From Balneolaceae bacterium (GTDB taxonomy: Bacteria; Bacteroidota; Rhodothermia; Balneolales; Balneolaceae), in the NCBI GenBank assembly GCA_007127395.1, contig SKZL01000127.1, forward strand, positions 1 through 5,300: 5,300 nt of DNA, read 5' to 3'. The translations under genes and the position numbers were made by a program. Shown here piece after piece: positions 1 through 5,300 of this stretch. How positions within the stretch are numbered: the first letter of the stretch is position 1; each line of letters opens with the position of its first letter. The notes under the pieces were generated by a model that had not been told where the DNA came from, ran no database searches, and saw nothing but the letters and a program-made list of their open reading frames with translations.

Positions 1-45
1 GGTATTATGATACGAAGGTAAGAAGCGATACAGCGTTTACAGGAG
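1..45 (+). pseudogene. Upstream continuation of the copper ATPase with in-frame TAA at 19-21
   Basis: Read in the same frame as the ATPase ORF, these bases give GIMIRR, then TAA, then EAIQRLQEV, leading straight into TTFVFDKTGT. GI(L/M)IR-x-x-EA is the normal family sequence between the CPC helix and the phosphorylation site, so the frame is correct and only the TAA codon is out of place. A single base change could produce it, for example from a TCA serine codon; a glycine codon would need two changes. Either the gene carries a nonsense mutation, or this is a sequencing or assembly error. No frameshift is needed to explain it. The 5' part of the gene lies outside the window. Confidence 0.7.
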
Positions 46-978
46 GTGACAACATTTGTTTTTGATAAAACAGGAACATTGACAAAAGGAGAGCCGCAGG
101 TGGTTGATTGGGAGGTGATGGATGGTGATGATCAGCAAATACAGATTTGGACAGCTGCAGTTGAAAAGCACTCAGAACATCCAATCAGCCGTGCCATTAC
201 TGATCATGTGAAGGGTAAAAGTCTGCCAGAAGTTAATGATTTCGAATCATTTACGGGTATGGGTGTAAAAGGGGAGGTTGAAGGGAGAATAATTCTGGCC
301 GGAAACCTGGAAATGATGAATAGATTTGAAATTGATATGAGCGATAAGCTTCAGAAGATCTCAGATCAAAAAATGGAACAGGGGCTAACGGTTATCTACA
401 TCGCTATTGACAAGTCGATACGTTCTATTGTGGGAATCAGAGATACCATAAAAGAGGGTGCAGAGCAGATGATCCATACACTTCACAAAATGAAGTTTAA
501 AACCGTTATGCTAACGGGTGACCAACAAAAGCCTGCTGAAGAAATTGCGAATATTCTGGGTATTGATCGCGTCTATGCGGGGGTAAAACCGGATCAAAAG
601 GTGGAGGCAATTGAGCAACTTCAAAAGGAGGGTGAGGTAGTTGCCATGGTCGGTGATGGTATCAATGATGCACCGGCGCTCTCGGTTGCTGATGTTGGTA
701 TTGCCATTGGGACAGGAACAGATATCGCAATAGAGTCAGGGTCGATTATTCTTGTTGATGGTCACCCCGATGGAGTAGTAAAAGCTGTGCGATTGAGCAG
801 AGAGACATTTAAAAAAATACGCCAGAATCTTTTCTGGGCGTTTTTCTACAATGTCATCATGATTCCGGTTGCCGTTGTCGGCTGGATGCACCCCGTACTT
901 GCGGAAGCAGCTATGGCCCTAAGCTCGATTAATGTGGTTGGCAACTCCAGAAGGCTTGCAAAGAAGACGATCGAGTAG
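46..978 (+). CDS. Copper-type P1B ATPase, C-terminal half (P/N domains and last two membrane helices); gene probably broken upstream
   Basis: This is the catalytic half of a heavy-metal P-type ATPase, an inner-membrane pump that exports metal using ATP. Seen, in 310-residue numbering: phosphorylation motif DKTGT at 7-11, the P1B-specific HP pair at 45-46 (SEHPISRAI), the nucleotide-site glycines GMGVKG at 71-76, TGD at 157-159 and GDGINDAP at 203-210. The end carries N-x6-YN-x4-P (261-274) and MALSSINVVGNS (290-301), which match the TM7 and TM8 signatures of Cu(+)-exporting P1B-1 pumps (CopA/CtpA type). The metal-binding domains, actuator domain and CPC helix would lie upstream of the window. 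The GTG at 46 is only the first possible start after an in-frame TAA at 19-21. It lies inside the sequence AGGAGGTGA, so it has no properly spaced ribosome site, and a protein starting there would lack most membrane helices. I regard it as the tail of a larger gene. Family is very secure; a functional product is doubtful. Confidence 0.85.
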   Translation: MTTFVFDKTGTLTKGEPQVVDWEVMDGDDQQIQIWTAAVEKHSEHPISRAITDHVKGKSLPEVNDFESFTGMGVKGEVEGRIILAGNLEMMNRFEIDMSDKLQKISDQKMEQGLTVIYIAIDKSIRSIVGIRDTIKEGAEQMIHTLHKMKFKTVMLTGDQQKPAEEIANILGIDRVYAGVKPDQKVEAIEQLQKEGEVVAMVGDGINDAPALSVADVGIAIGTGTDIAIESGSIILVDGHPDGVVKAVRLSRETFKKIRQNLFWAFFYNVIMIPVAVVGWMHPVLAEAAMALSSINVVGNSRRLAKKTIE

Positions 979-1126
979 TGTGAATAACTCAAAAATTGTG
1001 AATAACTTTTCCCGATTGATATCAATTTATTTAAGAGTAAATCAAAAATATTTGTCAAATATTTTCTAAAGAAGTAAAAAAGAGTCCGATAAGTAAAAAG
1101 ATTAAAGATTATTAATGTGGATAACT
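979..1126. promoter_or_regulatory. DnaA-box cluster: three TGTG(A/G)ATAACT matches in A/T-rich DNA; candidate origin or DnaA-controlled site
   Basis: Three copies of an 11-base motif lie on the same strand: TGTGAATAACT at 979-989 and 997-1007, and TGTGGATAACT at 1116-1126. The reverse complement of the third is AGTTATCCACA, which contains the consensus DnaA box TTATCCACA exactly. The other two contain TTATTCACA, a known variant box. The first two are 18 bases apart, start to start. The DNA between the second and third boxes (about 1011-1115) is roughly 78% A+T by my count, as expected of a DNA-unwinding element. No dnaA, dnaN, mnmG or parAB gene is in the window, so an origin is possible but unproved; a DnaA-titration or DnaA-regulated site is the alternative. 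Bases 1127-1196 after the cluster show nothing I can name. Confidence 0.6.
1045..1065. repeat. A/T-rich inverted repeat, 10-base arms around one central base
   Basis: AAAATATTTG (1045-1054) and CAAATATTTT (1056-1065) are perfect reverse complements around T1055. The one-base centre makes it a poor hairpin but a good shape for a two-fold protein-binding site. It lies between the second and third DnaA-box matches. It is not G/C-rich, so it is not a convincing intrinsic terminator for the ATPase gene. Confidence 0.55.
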
Positions 1127-1196
1127 TGATCTTATCTAAAAAAAATGGTAAATACGCCTTATAGGGTTCCGGAAAAAAATTGCTGACATACTTCTT

Positions 1197-1271
1197 ATGA
1201 GAAATTGGAAAAAACTAATCTTTAAAATTGCCGTAGTAGTTGTGATCATCATAGTGGCATTCACCGGTTGA
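1197..1271 (+). CDS. Possible 24-residue single-helix membrane peptide
   Basis: An ATG at 1197 opens 24 codons ending in TGA at 1269-1271. The product begins MRNWKK, with four positive charges among its first ten residues, and continues as an unbroken hydrophobic run rich in Val and Ile (about residues 11-22, IAVVVVIIIVAF) before ending TG. This is the charge and length pattern of a small inner-membrane peptide. I do not recognise a family. It has no Shine-Dalgarno sequence, but neither do the surer genes here. It converges on the elaA-like gene, which ends 25 bases away. A 7-base inverted repeat (ATCATCA 1245-1251, TGATGAT 1269-1275) overlaps the stop codon and lacks a following T-run. Alternatives are a chance ORF, or the leftover N-terminal anchor of a lost larger protein. 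Confidence 0.35.
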   Translation: MRNWKKLIFKIAVVVVIIIVAFTG

Positions 1272-1295
1272 TGATTCTGAATTAGACGCTTTTCT

Positions 1296-1739
1296 TCACA
1301 GATTCAGCCTCATTTTGATATGGACTATGCCATCCAGTTCATAGGGGTCACTGATTTTTATAAAGCCTGCCGATTCATAAAATCTTTGCAGATATACCTG
1401 AGCCTCAATTATTATGGCCTCGTGATCAGCCTCACGAAGTAATTCAATCGATTTTTCTACCAGTTTCCTGCCCAACCCTTTATTTCTGTAGTTCATTGCC
1501 ACGGCGATTCTTCCTATCGAAGGGTGATCAAATTTCTTACCGGCCGGCACGATTCTGGAGTATGCTGCAAGTATTGAGTTGTCATAGAGCATCAGATGTT
1601 CTGACTCAAAATCCAGCGAATCAATATCATCATAGATACAATCCTGTTCAATGATGAAGATGTCTTGTCTTAATTTCAGGAAATTGTAGACATCCTCAGG
1701 TGAGAGGTTGTCAAAGGAGTGGATATGTTTCCATTTCAT
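1296..1739 (-). CDS. elaA: ElaA-type GNAT N-acetyltransferase
   Basis: This is a 147-residue cytoplasmic acyl-CoA-dependent N-acetyltransferase of the GNAT fold. It matches E. coli ElaA along its length: LRQDIFIIEQDCIYDDID (23-40) parallels the ElaA segment LRCAVFVVEQNCPYQDID. GRIAV (76-80) with RNKGLG (85-90) forms the acetyl-CoA pyrophosphate-binding loop (R/Q-x-x-G-x-G/A). AQVYLQRFYESAGF (113-126) and YELDGIVHIKM (133-143) are the conserved C-terminal blocks. The length is normal for the family and the gene is intact. The ATG at 1737-1739 has an A/T-rich leader without a Shine-Dalgarno. It diverges from the holin-like gene across 60 bases, so the two may share a control region. The physiological substrate of ElaA proteins is not settled, so I assign only the family. 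Confidence 0.88.
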   Translation of the reverse strand: MKWKHIHSFDNLSPEDVYNFLKLRQDIFIIEQDCIYDDIDSLDFESEHLMLYDNSILAAYSRIVPAGKKFDHPSIGRIAVAMNYRNKGLGRKLVEKSIELLREADHEAIIIEAQVYLQRFYESAGFIKISDPYELDGIVHIKMRLNL

Positions 1740-1799
1740 GGTAATAACTTTATTTCTTACTCTTCGTATGATTCAGAAACCATAATTAATCGAACCGAT

Positions 1800-2126
1800 A
1801 TGTTAAAAATACTACTGATAAATAGCATAGTCATTTTTTTGGGAGCATATCTTCTGGATGGCGTTAAAGTAAAAAACTACTGGACAGCTTTAGGCGTGGC
1901 ACTTCTTTTGGCACTGATCAATATGTTTATCAAACCTGTGATCGTACTGCTAACTCTTCCTTTGACGATTATCACATTAGGCCTGTTTATACTGGTCATC
2001 AATGCATGGATTCTGCTGATTATTGACAAAATAGTGGATGGATTCTCCGTGAAAGGTTTTTGGTGGGCAGTGCTATTCAGTGTTTTCATTTCTATTGTGA
2101 ATAGCGTGATGTTCAGAATCTTCTGA
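1800..2126 (+). CDS. YvlD / phage-holin-4 family four-helix membrane protein
   Basis: This is a 108-residue, very hydrophobic protein with four predicted membrane helices at about 2-19, 28-45, 48-78 (two close helices) and 87-105. Family marks are AYLLDGVKVKNYWTAL near the N terminus, NMFIKP (41-46), LTLPLTIITLG (51-61), the N at 68 and DGFSVKGFWWA (80-90). These fit the Phage_holin_4_2 family (PF04020, YvlD-like). Despite its name, this family is common in bacterial chromosomes outside prophages, and no phage genes are nearby. The open frame reaches back to 1719, but that would overlap the start of the divergent elaA-like gene and add 27 polar residues that the family lacks. The ATG at 1800 gives the usual MLKILL start. 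Molecular function is not established. Confidence 0.85.
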   Translation: MLKILLINSIVIFLGAYLLDGVKVKNYWTALGVALLLALINMFIKPVIVLLTLPLTIITLGLFILVINAWILLIIDKIVDGFSVKGFWWAVLFSVFISIVNSVMFRIF

Positions 2127-2273
2127 TAATACTGCAATGCTACTCTGATTTTTACTATTTTCAACACTATAAGCAAGTGGTGATACACGTATATGCTTTT
2201 GTCAATGATCAGGTTCGATTTCGATTGACATGGCGGGATAGTGTCACGAGATCTGAATCATTGAATTTTCGTC

Positions 2274-2543
2274 ATGGTTTCAAAAAAAGTAACAGTAAAG
2301 AATGAGAGCGGATTGCATGCAAGGCCTGCATCTGTTTTGGTGAAGGTTGCATCAGGGTATAAATCAGAATTTTCCATCAAGATGTATGGCTACAATGTTA
2401 ACGGAAAGAGTATTCTTGGGGTTATGACATTGGCTGCTGAATGTGGGGCTGAAATGGAAGTCATCTTTGATGGGCCTGATGAGGAAGAAGCTCTGGAGAG
2501 AATTGTTCAGCTTTTTGAAAATAAATTTCTGGATGTCAACTAA
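2274..2543 (+). CDS. ptsH: Phosphocarrier protein HPr
   Basis: This is an 89-residue cytoplasmic phosphocarrier of the PEP:sugar phosphotransferase system. It takes phosphate from enzyme I on His15 and passes it to EIIA-type proteins. Seen: the active site GLHARPA (13-19) with His15 and Arg17, and the regulatory-site block GKSILGVMTLAA (44-55) with Ser46 at the position that HPr kinase phosphorylates in organisms that have it. Length and spacing are those of canonical HPr. The start is fixed by an in-frame TGA at 2262-2264, just upstream of the ATG. The leader has no Shine-Dalgarno. The stop codon is followed directly by the ATG of enzyme I, so the two genes are surely one transcript and probably translationally coupled. 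The 147 bases upstream (2127-2273) show no convincing promoter. Confidence 0.95.
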   Translation: MVSKKVTVKNESGLHARPASVLVKVASGYKSEFSIKMYGYNVNGKSILGVMTLAAECGAEMEVIFDGPDEEEALERIVQLFENKFLDVN

Positions 2544-4265
2544 ATGAAAAACAGGCAAAATTCTATAAAATTTTTAGGAAAACCTGTTTCAAAAGGAGTA
2601 GGAATAGGCCCGGTCCATCTTTTGGAGTATCAAAGCTCATCTGTAAGGCCGGAAAAAATCAAAGAGTCGGAAGTTGATAATAATCTTGTGAAGTTCAAGA
2701 GTGCCTGTGAGTTATTGATCCAGGAGTATAATGAGTTAAAAAATCATGCTCAAACACAAGAGGCGCAGGACATACTTGAAGCACAGATACAGACGCTGCA
2801 AGATCCGGAGGTGAACAAGACGGTCAGGCATAAAGTGAAAAATGAACTCCTGAAGACAGAGTACGCCATTTTCACTACCTATAATGATTATATCCAACTA
2901 CTTGAATCATCCGATGTAGATTGGGCAAAAGAGCGGGCCATTGATGTTGTATCGATCAGGGATGAGTTGGTGAATGCCGTATCTGATAAAAAAAAGAGCC
3001 TGGATCTGAAAGAAGGTGAGATTGTGTTTGCTACAGATATCCCACCGGCAACCATGGTTAAAATCAGTCGTATTAATGTAGCCGGTATAGTGATGGAGAG
3101 GGGAGGTGCTACATCCCACGCGGTTATATTGTCTCAATCTTTAGGGATTCCATGTGTCATAAATGTTCATTGGAAAAGGTATCAGATTAAAAATGGGCAG
3201 ATTGCTATTGTGGATGGATTACATGGCGATGTGATTCTAAACCCAACGGAAGAGGATGACAAAAGATACAGTGAGATCAAGGAGAAAGATGCACAGAATC
3301 TTGAAAGAGCATTAAAATGGGCACATAAACCCAATCAGACAACATGCGGCTCACAATTTTCATTACGTGCAAATGTAGAGTTTTTGGAGGAGTTGCCCCG
3401 ATTGTATGAGTATGGGGCAAAAGGAGTCGGCCTGCTGAGGACCGAAACACTACTTTTTGAGGCTGAAGAGTTCGATATCGATGCTCAGGTAGATTTTTAC
3501 TCAAACGTAATGAAAGCGGTGGGAGAGGAGTCTGTAGTTATTCGCCTCTTTGACGCCGGGGGGGATAAGCTGCTGGATGATGCGGATGAAGAGGCCAATC
3601 CATTTCTGGGATGGCGCGGAATCAGAATGTTACTCGATGAAGAGCTTTTACTTCGAAAACAGCTGGAAGCGATATACAGGGTGTCTCAGGATTACAAAAA
3701 CCGGTTAAAAATTTTGATACCGATGGTGACCAAAATAGAGGAGATCATAGAGGTTAACCGGATCTGTGAAGAAGTGAAGGAAAAACTAAAGGGTGAGGGT
3801 ATAGAGTATGACGAATCGATAGAAGTGGGAATCATGGTAGAGGTCCCCGGTATCGCTTTGATCGCCGATCGTGCCGCCGAGCAGACAGATTTTTTTAGCA
3901 TAGGTACAAATGATCTCACTCAATATACACTTGCAGTAGACCGGGGCAATGAAAAAATATCCGGCTTGTTTGACAGTTTTCATCCGGCTGTATGGAAGAT
4001 GATTAAAATGACGAAAGAGGCCGCTGACAGAAATAATATTCCTCTATCTGTATGCGGTGAATTGGCCTCTAAACCGGAGGCGGCTGCTCTGTTGATGGGG
4101 CTGGGAATCTCTGACCTGAGTATGAATGCGGGAGCGATACCTTATGTGAAAGCAGTGCTTTGCAATCACAGTTTGAAAGAATTTCAGGAGTTGGCAGATC
4201 AATTTTGGGGTGAGCCTGATGCCCGAAAAAGGGATAAACTATTACAAAAATGGAAAAAGTTTTGA
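2544..4265 (+). CDS. ptsI: PTS enzyme I (phosphoenolpyruvate-protein phosphotransferase)
   Basis: This is a full-length enzyme I of 573 residues. It phosphorylates itself with PEP and Mg2+ and donates the phosphate to HPr in the cytoplasm. Domains in order: an N-terminal HPr-binding domain (about 1-145, starting GKPVSKGVGIGPV), the phosphohistidine domain with GGATSHAVILSQSLGIP (187-203; His192 is the phosphorylated residue), and the PEP-binding barrel (about 265-573). In the barrel I see GVGLLRTETLLF (294-305), RLFDAGGDK (334-342), NPFLGWRGIRM (352-362), MVEVPG (431-436, metal-binding Glu433), SIGTNDLTQYT (452-462, metal-binding Asp457) and SVCGELASKP (502-511, catalytic Cys504). No key residue is missing. 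One departure is the segment VHWKRYQIKNGQ (208-219) after the His motif, where many homologues have a Gly/Ala-rich turn. It follows ptsH with zero spacing. Confidence 0.96.
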   Translation: MKNRQNSIKFLGKPVSKGVGIGPVHLLEYQSSSVRPEKIKESEVDNNLVKFKSACELLIQEYNELKNHAQTQEAQDILEAQIQTLQDPEVNKTVRHKVKNELLKTEYAIFTTYNDYIQLLESSDVDWAKERAIDVVSIRDELVNAVSDKKKSLDLKEGEIVFATDIPPATMVKISRINVAGIVMERGGATSHAVILSQSLGIPCVINVHWKRYQIKNGQIAIVDGLHGDVILNPTEEDDKRYSEIKEKDAQNLERALKWAHKPNQTTCGSQFSLRANVEFLEELPRLYEYGAKGVGLLRTETLLFEAEEFDIDAQVDFYSNVMKAVGEESVVIRLFDAGGDKLLDDADEEANPFLGWRGIRMLLDEELLLRKQLEAIYRVSQDYKNRLKILIPMVTKIEEIIEVNRICEEVKEKLKGEGIEYDESIEVGIMVEVPGIALIADRAAEQTDFFSIGTNDLTQYTLAVDRGNEKISGLFDSFHPAVWKMIKMTKEAADRNNIPLSVCGELASKPEAAALLMGLGISDLSMNAGAIPYVKAVLCNHSLKEFQELADQFWGEPDARKRDKLLQKWKKF

Positions 4266-4497
4266 AATTGAACCCTGAACAGGATTAATTATTTTCTTTA
4301 CATTATTTAATAGAAACTTTTATTGCTTAGACAGAAACCGCTACCAACATTAAATAATTTTAGTTAAGGGCTCTTTTGTACTAATAAATCTTATTTTAAA
4401 ATGTTTAAATAGTTATTAAAATCATTAATTTCATTTAATATCGTAAATAAATTAGGTATCTTTAGTTATCAAATTTAACAAACAAAACGTATATAAA
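4266..4497. other. A/T-rich intergenic region, no gene seen
   Basis: These 232 bases separate ptsI from the CBM48-like gene. I find no ORF of note. Just after the ptsI stop, CCTGAACAGG (4274-4283) is a small inverted repeat followed by a T-rich tract (ATTATTTTC), a weak terminator candidate at best. ATTATTTAAT (4302-4311) and ATTAAATAAT (4349-4358) are perfect reverse complements 37 bases apart; in DNA this A/T-rich they may be chance. The last 60 bases hold the promoter candidate listed separately. Confidence 0.5.
4434..4464 (+). promoter_or_regulatory. Possible Bacteroidota-type promoter for the CBM48-like gene
   Basis: TTTA at 4434-4437 and TATCTTTA at 4457-4464 are 19 bases apart. They match the Bacteroidota consensus TTTG-N19-TAnnTTTG, except that the last G of each box is A. 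A transcript starting about 7 bases downstream would have a leader of some 27 bases, A-rich and without a Shine-Dalgarno, as is usual in this phylum. The match is imperfect and the surroundings are A/T-rich. Confidence 0.35.
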
Positions 4498-4797
4498 ATG
4501 TTGACAAAAGTATTTACACCCAAAAGAACAGTTTGCAAAGTTACATTTTCAATTCCGGGGGAGTGGGCTGAGAAAGATGTTCAACTGGTTGGTGACTTTA
4601 ATGACTGGGATGAAGACGCCAATAGCATGGAACTGAAAGATGGCCGTTGGGAAACCACATTGAGGCTCAAACCTGAAACTACATACAGATTTAAGTATCT
4701 GATAGATCAGGAAAGATGGGAAAATGATGATAATGCCGATACCTATGTAGACAATATTTTCGGTACAGAGGATAGCGTGCTGGAAGTAGGTAAATAG
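4498..4797 (+). CDS. Small stand-alone CBM48 / isoamylase early-set domain protein
   Basis: This is a 99-residue protein made almost entirely of one immunoglobulin-like early-set domain, the type found in glycogen-branching enzymes, isoamylases and AMPK beta subunits (CBM48). Seen: VQLVGDFNDWD (28-38), DGRWETTLRL (48-57), TYRFKYLIDQERW (62-74) and NIFGTEDSVLEV (86-97). These follow the family pattern GDFN-x-W, DG-x-W, Y-x-(F/Y)-K and N-x-(F/Y)-G. No catalytic domain is attached and there is no signal peptide, so it is not an enzyme. Glycogen or other alpha-glucan binding is what the fold suggests, but the ligand is unproved. The ATG at 4498 follows an A-rich leader. The biotin ligase gene starts 4 bases after its stop, suggesting co-transcription without an obvious shared function. 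Confidence 0.85.
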   Translation: MLTKVFTPKRTVCKVTFSIPGEWAEKDVQLVGDFNDWDEDANSMELKDGRWETTLRLKPETTYRFKYLIDQERWENDDNADTYVDNIFGTEDSVLEVGK

Positions 4798-4801
4798 ATC
4801 T

Positions 4802-5300
4802 ATGAATGAACCTTTCGATCCGGATCTTTTCAATAAAAATCTTCAGACAAGATGGATCGGAAGAGAGTTTATTTATAAGAAAGAGGTAGATTCTACTAAT
4901 CTTGTATTAAAAAAAATACCATCTGATCAGCTGCGATCCGGAACGGTTCTTTTGACAGATTACCAGACTTCCGGAAGAGGACAGTATGAAAAGAAGTGGG
5001 TATCAAATCGAAATGAGAATCTCACCTTTACGGTGGCATTGTGCCCATCGGTAACTGAAAGTTATTCACTGTTAACTCTTGCATGCGCTTATGCAATTGC
5101 AGAGATAGTACAATCTTATACTTCACAAAAGGTAAGAATTAAGTGGCCAAACGATCTCTTTATCCATGAAAAGAAAGTGGGAGGGCTCTTAACGGAAGCC
5201 ACATTTATTGGAAATAAACCTGACCGGGTACTGATTGGAATCGGCCTGAATGTTTTCCAGAAAAAAATGGAATTGACCGACTCATATGAAGCAGTTTCAA
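4802..5300 (+). CDS. birA: Biotin--[acetyl-CoA-carboxylase] ligase, 3' end outside window
   Basis: This enzyme makes biotinyl-5'-AMP from biotin and ATP and transfers the biotin to a lysine of the acetyl-CoA carboxylase carrier protein (and other biotin enzymes) in the cytoplasm. The 166 codons present show VDSTN (29-33), the biotin/ATP-site block TDYQTSGRGQYEKKW (52-66, corresponding to the GRGRRG loop of E. coli BirA), KWPNDL (114-119), KVGGLLTE (125-132) with the catalytic-site lysine region, and GIGLNV (146-151). Only about 28 residues precede VDSTN, so the N-terminal DNA-binding helix-turn-helix of the E. coli repressor type is absent. This is a group I ligase that should not act as a repressor. 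The ATG at 4802 lies 4 bases after the preceding stop. The frame is open to the window edge; the rest of the catalytic and C-terminal domains is outside. Confidence 0.93.
   Translation, partial: MNEPFDPDLFNKNLQTRWIGREFIYKKEVDSTNLVLKKIPSDQLRSGTVLLTDYQTSGRGQYEKKWVSNRNENLTFTVALCPSVTESYSLLTLACAYAIAEIVQSYTSQKVRIKWPNDLFIHEKKVGGLLTEATFIGNKPDRVLIGIGLNVFQKKMELTDSYEAVS

Noticed and set aside
41..49. Perfect Shine-Dalgarno-like AGGAGGTGA ahead of the ATPase ORF
   Set aside because: It encodes the conserved QEV segment and overlaps the GTG itself, leaving no spacing, and no suitable in-frame start follows at a proper distance.
846..1058. Minus-strand ORF of 70 codons over the ATPase tail and intergenic region
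   Set aside because: It is antisense to the conserved TM7-TM8 region of the ATPase and has no recognisable features.
1245..1275. ATCATCA/TGATGAT stem as an intrinsic terminator for the small ORF or elaA
   Set aside because: The stem is short and A/T-rich with a 17-base interior, and no T-run follows on either strand.
1719..1799. Longer N terminus for the YvlD-like protein starting at 1719
   Set aside because: It would overlap the start of the divergent elaA-like gene and add 27 polar residues that the family lacks; the ATG at 1800 gives the usual family start.
2113..2126. TCAGAA-TC-TTCTGA inverted repeat at the end of the YvlD-like gene as a terminator
   Set aside because: The arms are only 6 bases with a 2-base centre, and no immediate T-run follows.
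1877..2188. Minus-strand ORF of 103 codons under the YvlD-like gene
   Set aside because: It is a shadow of the + strand membrane protein with no family features; the + strand reading has clear family motifs.
2193..2228. 11-codon ORF upstream of ptsH
   Set aside because: It is too short, has no leader-peptide pattern, and no attenuator structure follows it.
2225..2252. TTGACA (2225-2230) as a -35 box of a sigma70-type promoter for ptsH
   Set aside because: No acceptable -10 box occurs 16-18 bases downstream, and this organism probably uses a different consensus.
4549..4833. Minus-strand ORF of 94 codons over the CBM48-like gene
   Set aside because: It is antisense to a recognisable domain and shows no coherent protein pattern.
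1..5300. CRISPR arrays, tRNA or rRNA genes, insertion sequences, phage modules, defence systems
   Set aside because: I saw no regular repeat-spacer pattern, tRNA-like fold, transposase, or phage structural gene; the holin-like name of one family does not indicate a prophage.

Overview
The window looks like a chromosomal segment from a Gram-negative bacterium of the Bacteroidota/Balneolota type. I infer this from three things. None of the gene starts that I trust has a usable Shine-Dalgarno sequence; leaders are A/T-rich instead. One intergenic region holds a match to the Bacteroidota TTTG-N19-TAnnTTTG promoter. The gene set (an HPr-EI pair without EII genes, a stand-alone CBM48-like protein beside a BirA without a helix-turn-helix) fits these phyla. 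The phylum call is moderate; genus or species cannot be read from the sequence.

Layout. Bases 1-978 hold the C-terminal half of a copper-type P1B ATPase on the + strand. Its reading frame continues to the window edge as recognisable family sequence but is cut by a TAA at 19-21, so the gene is either broken or wrongly sequenced there. Bases 979-1196 are A/T-rich and non-coding, and carry three extended DnaA-box matches in one orientation plus a near-perfect A/T palindrome. Bases 1197-1271 could encode a 24-residue hydrophobic peptide. Bases 1296-1739 (- strand) encode an ElaA-type GNAT acetyltransferase. Divergent from it, 1800-2126 encodes a four-helix YvlD/phage-holin-4 family membrane protein.

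Bases 2274-2543 and 2544-4265 encode HPr and enzyme I, the two general proteins of the PEP-dependent phosphotransferase system, with no gap between them. PEP phosphorylates EI on His192, and EI passes the phosphate to HPr His15. No sugar-specific EII gene is in the window, so the downstream acceptors are elsewhere or the system is mainly regulatory. An A/T-rich gap of 232 bases (4266-4497) follows, holding a plausible promoter. It leads into a small CBM48/isoamylase early-set protein (4498-4797) and, 4 bases later, a biotin-protein ligase that runs off the window end (4802-5300).

Most of the window is ordinary housekeeping sequence. The points worth a second look are the DnaA-box cluster (candidate origin or DnaA-controlled site), the stop codon inside the copper ATPase, and the tiny membrane-peptide ORF. 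I do not see a clear new multi-gene system.
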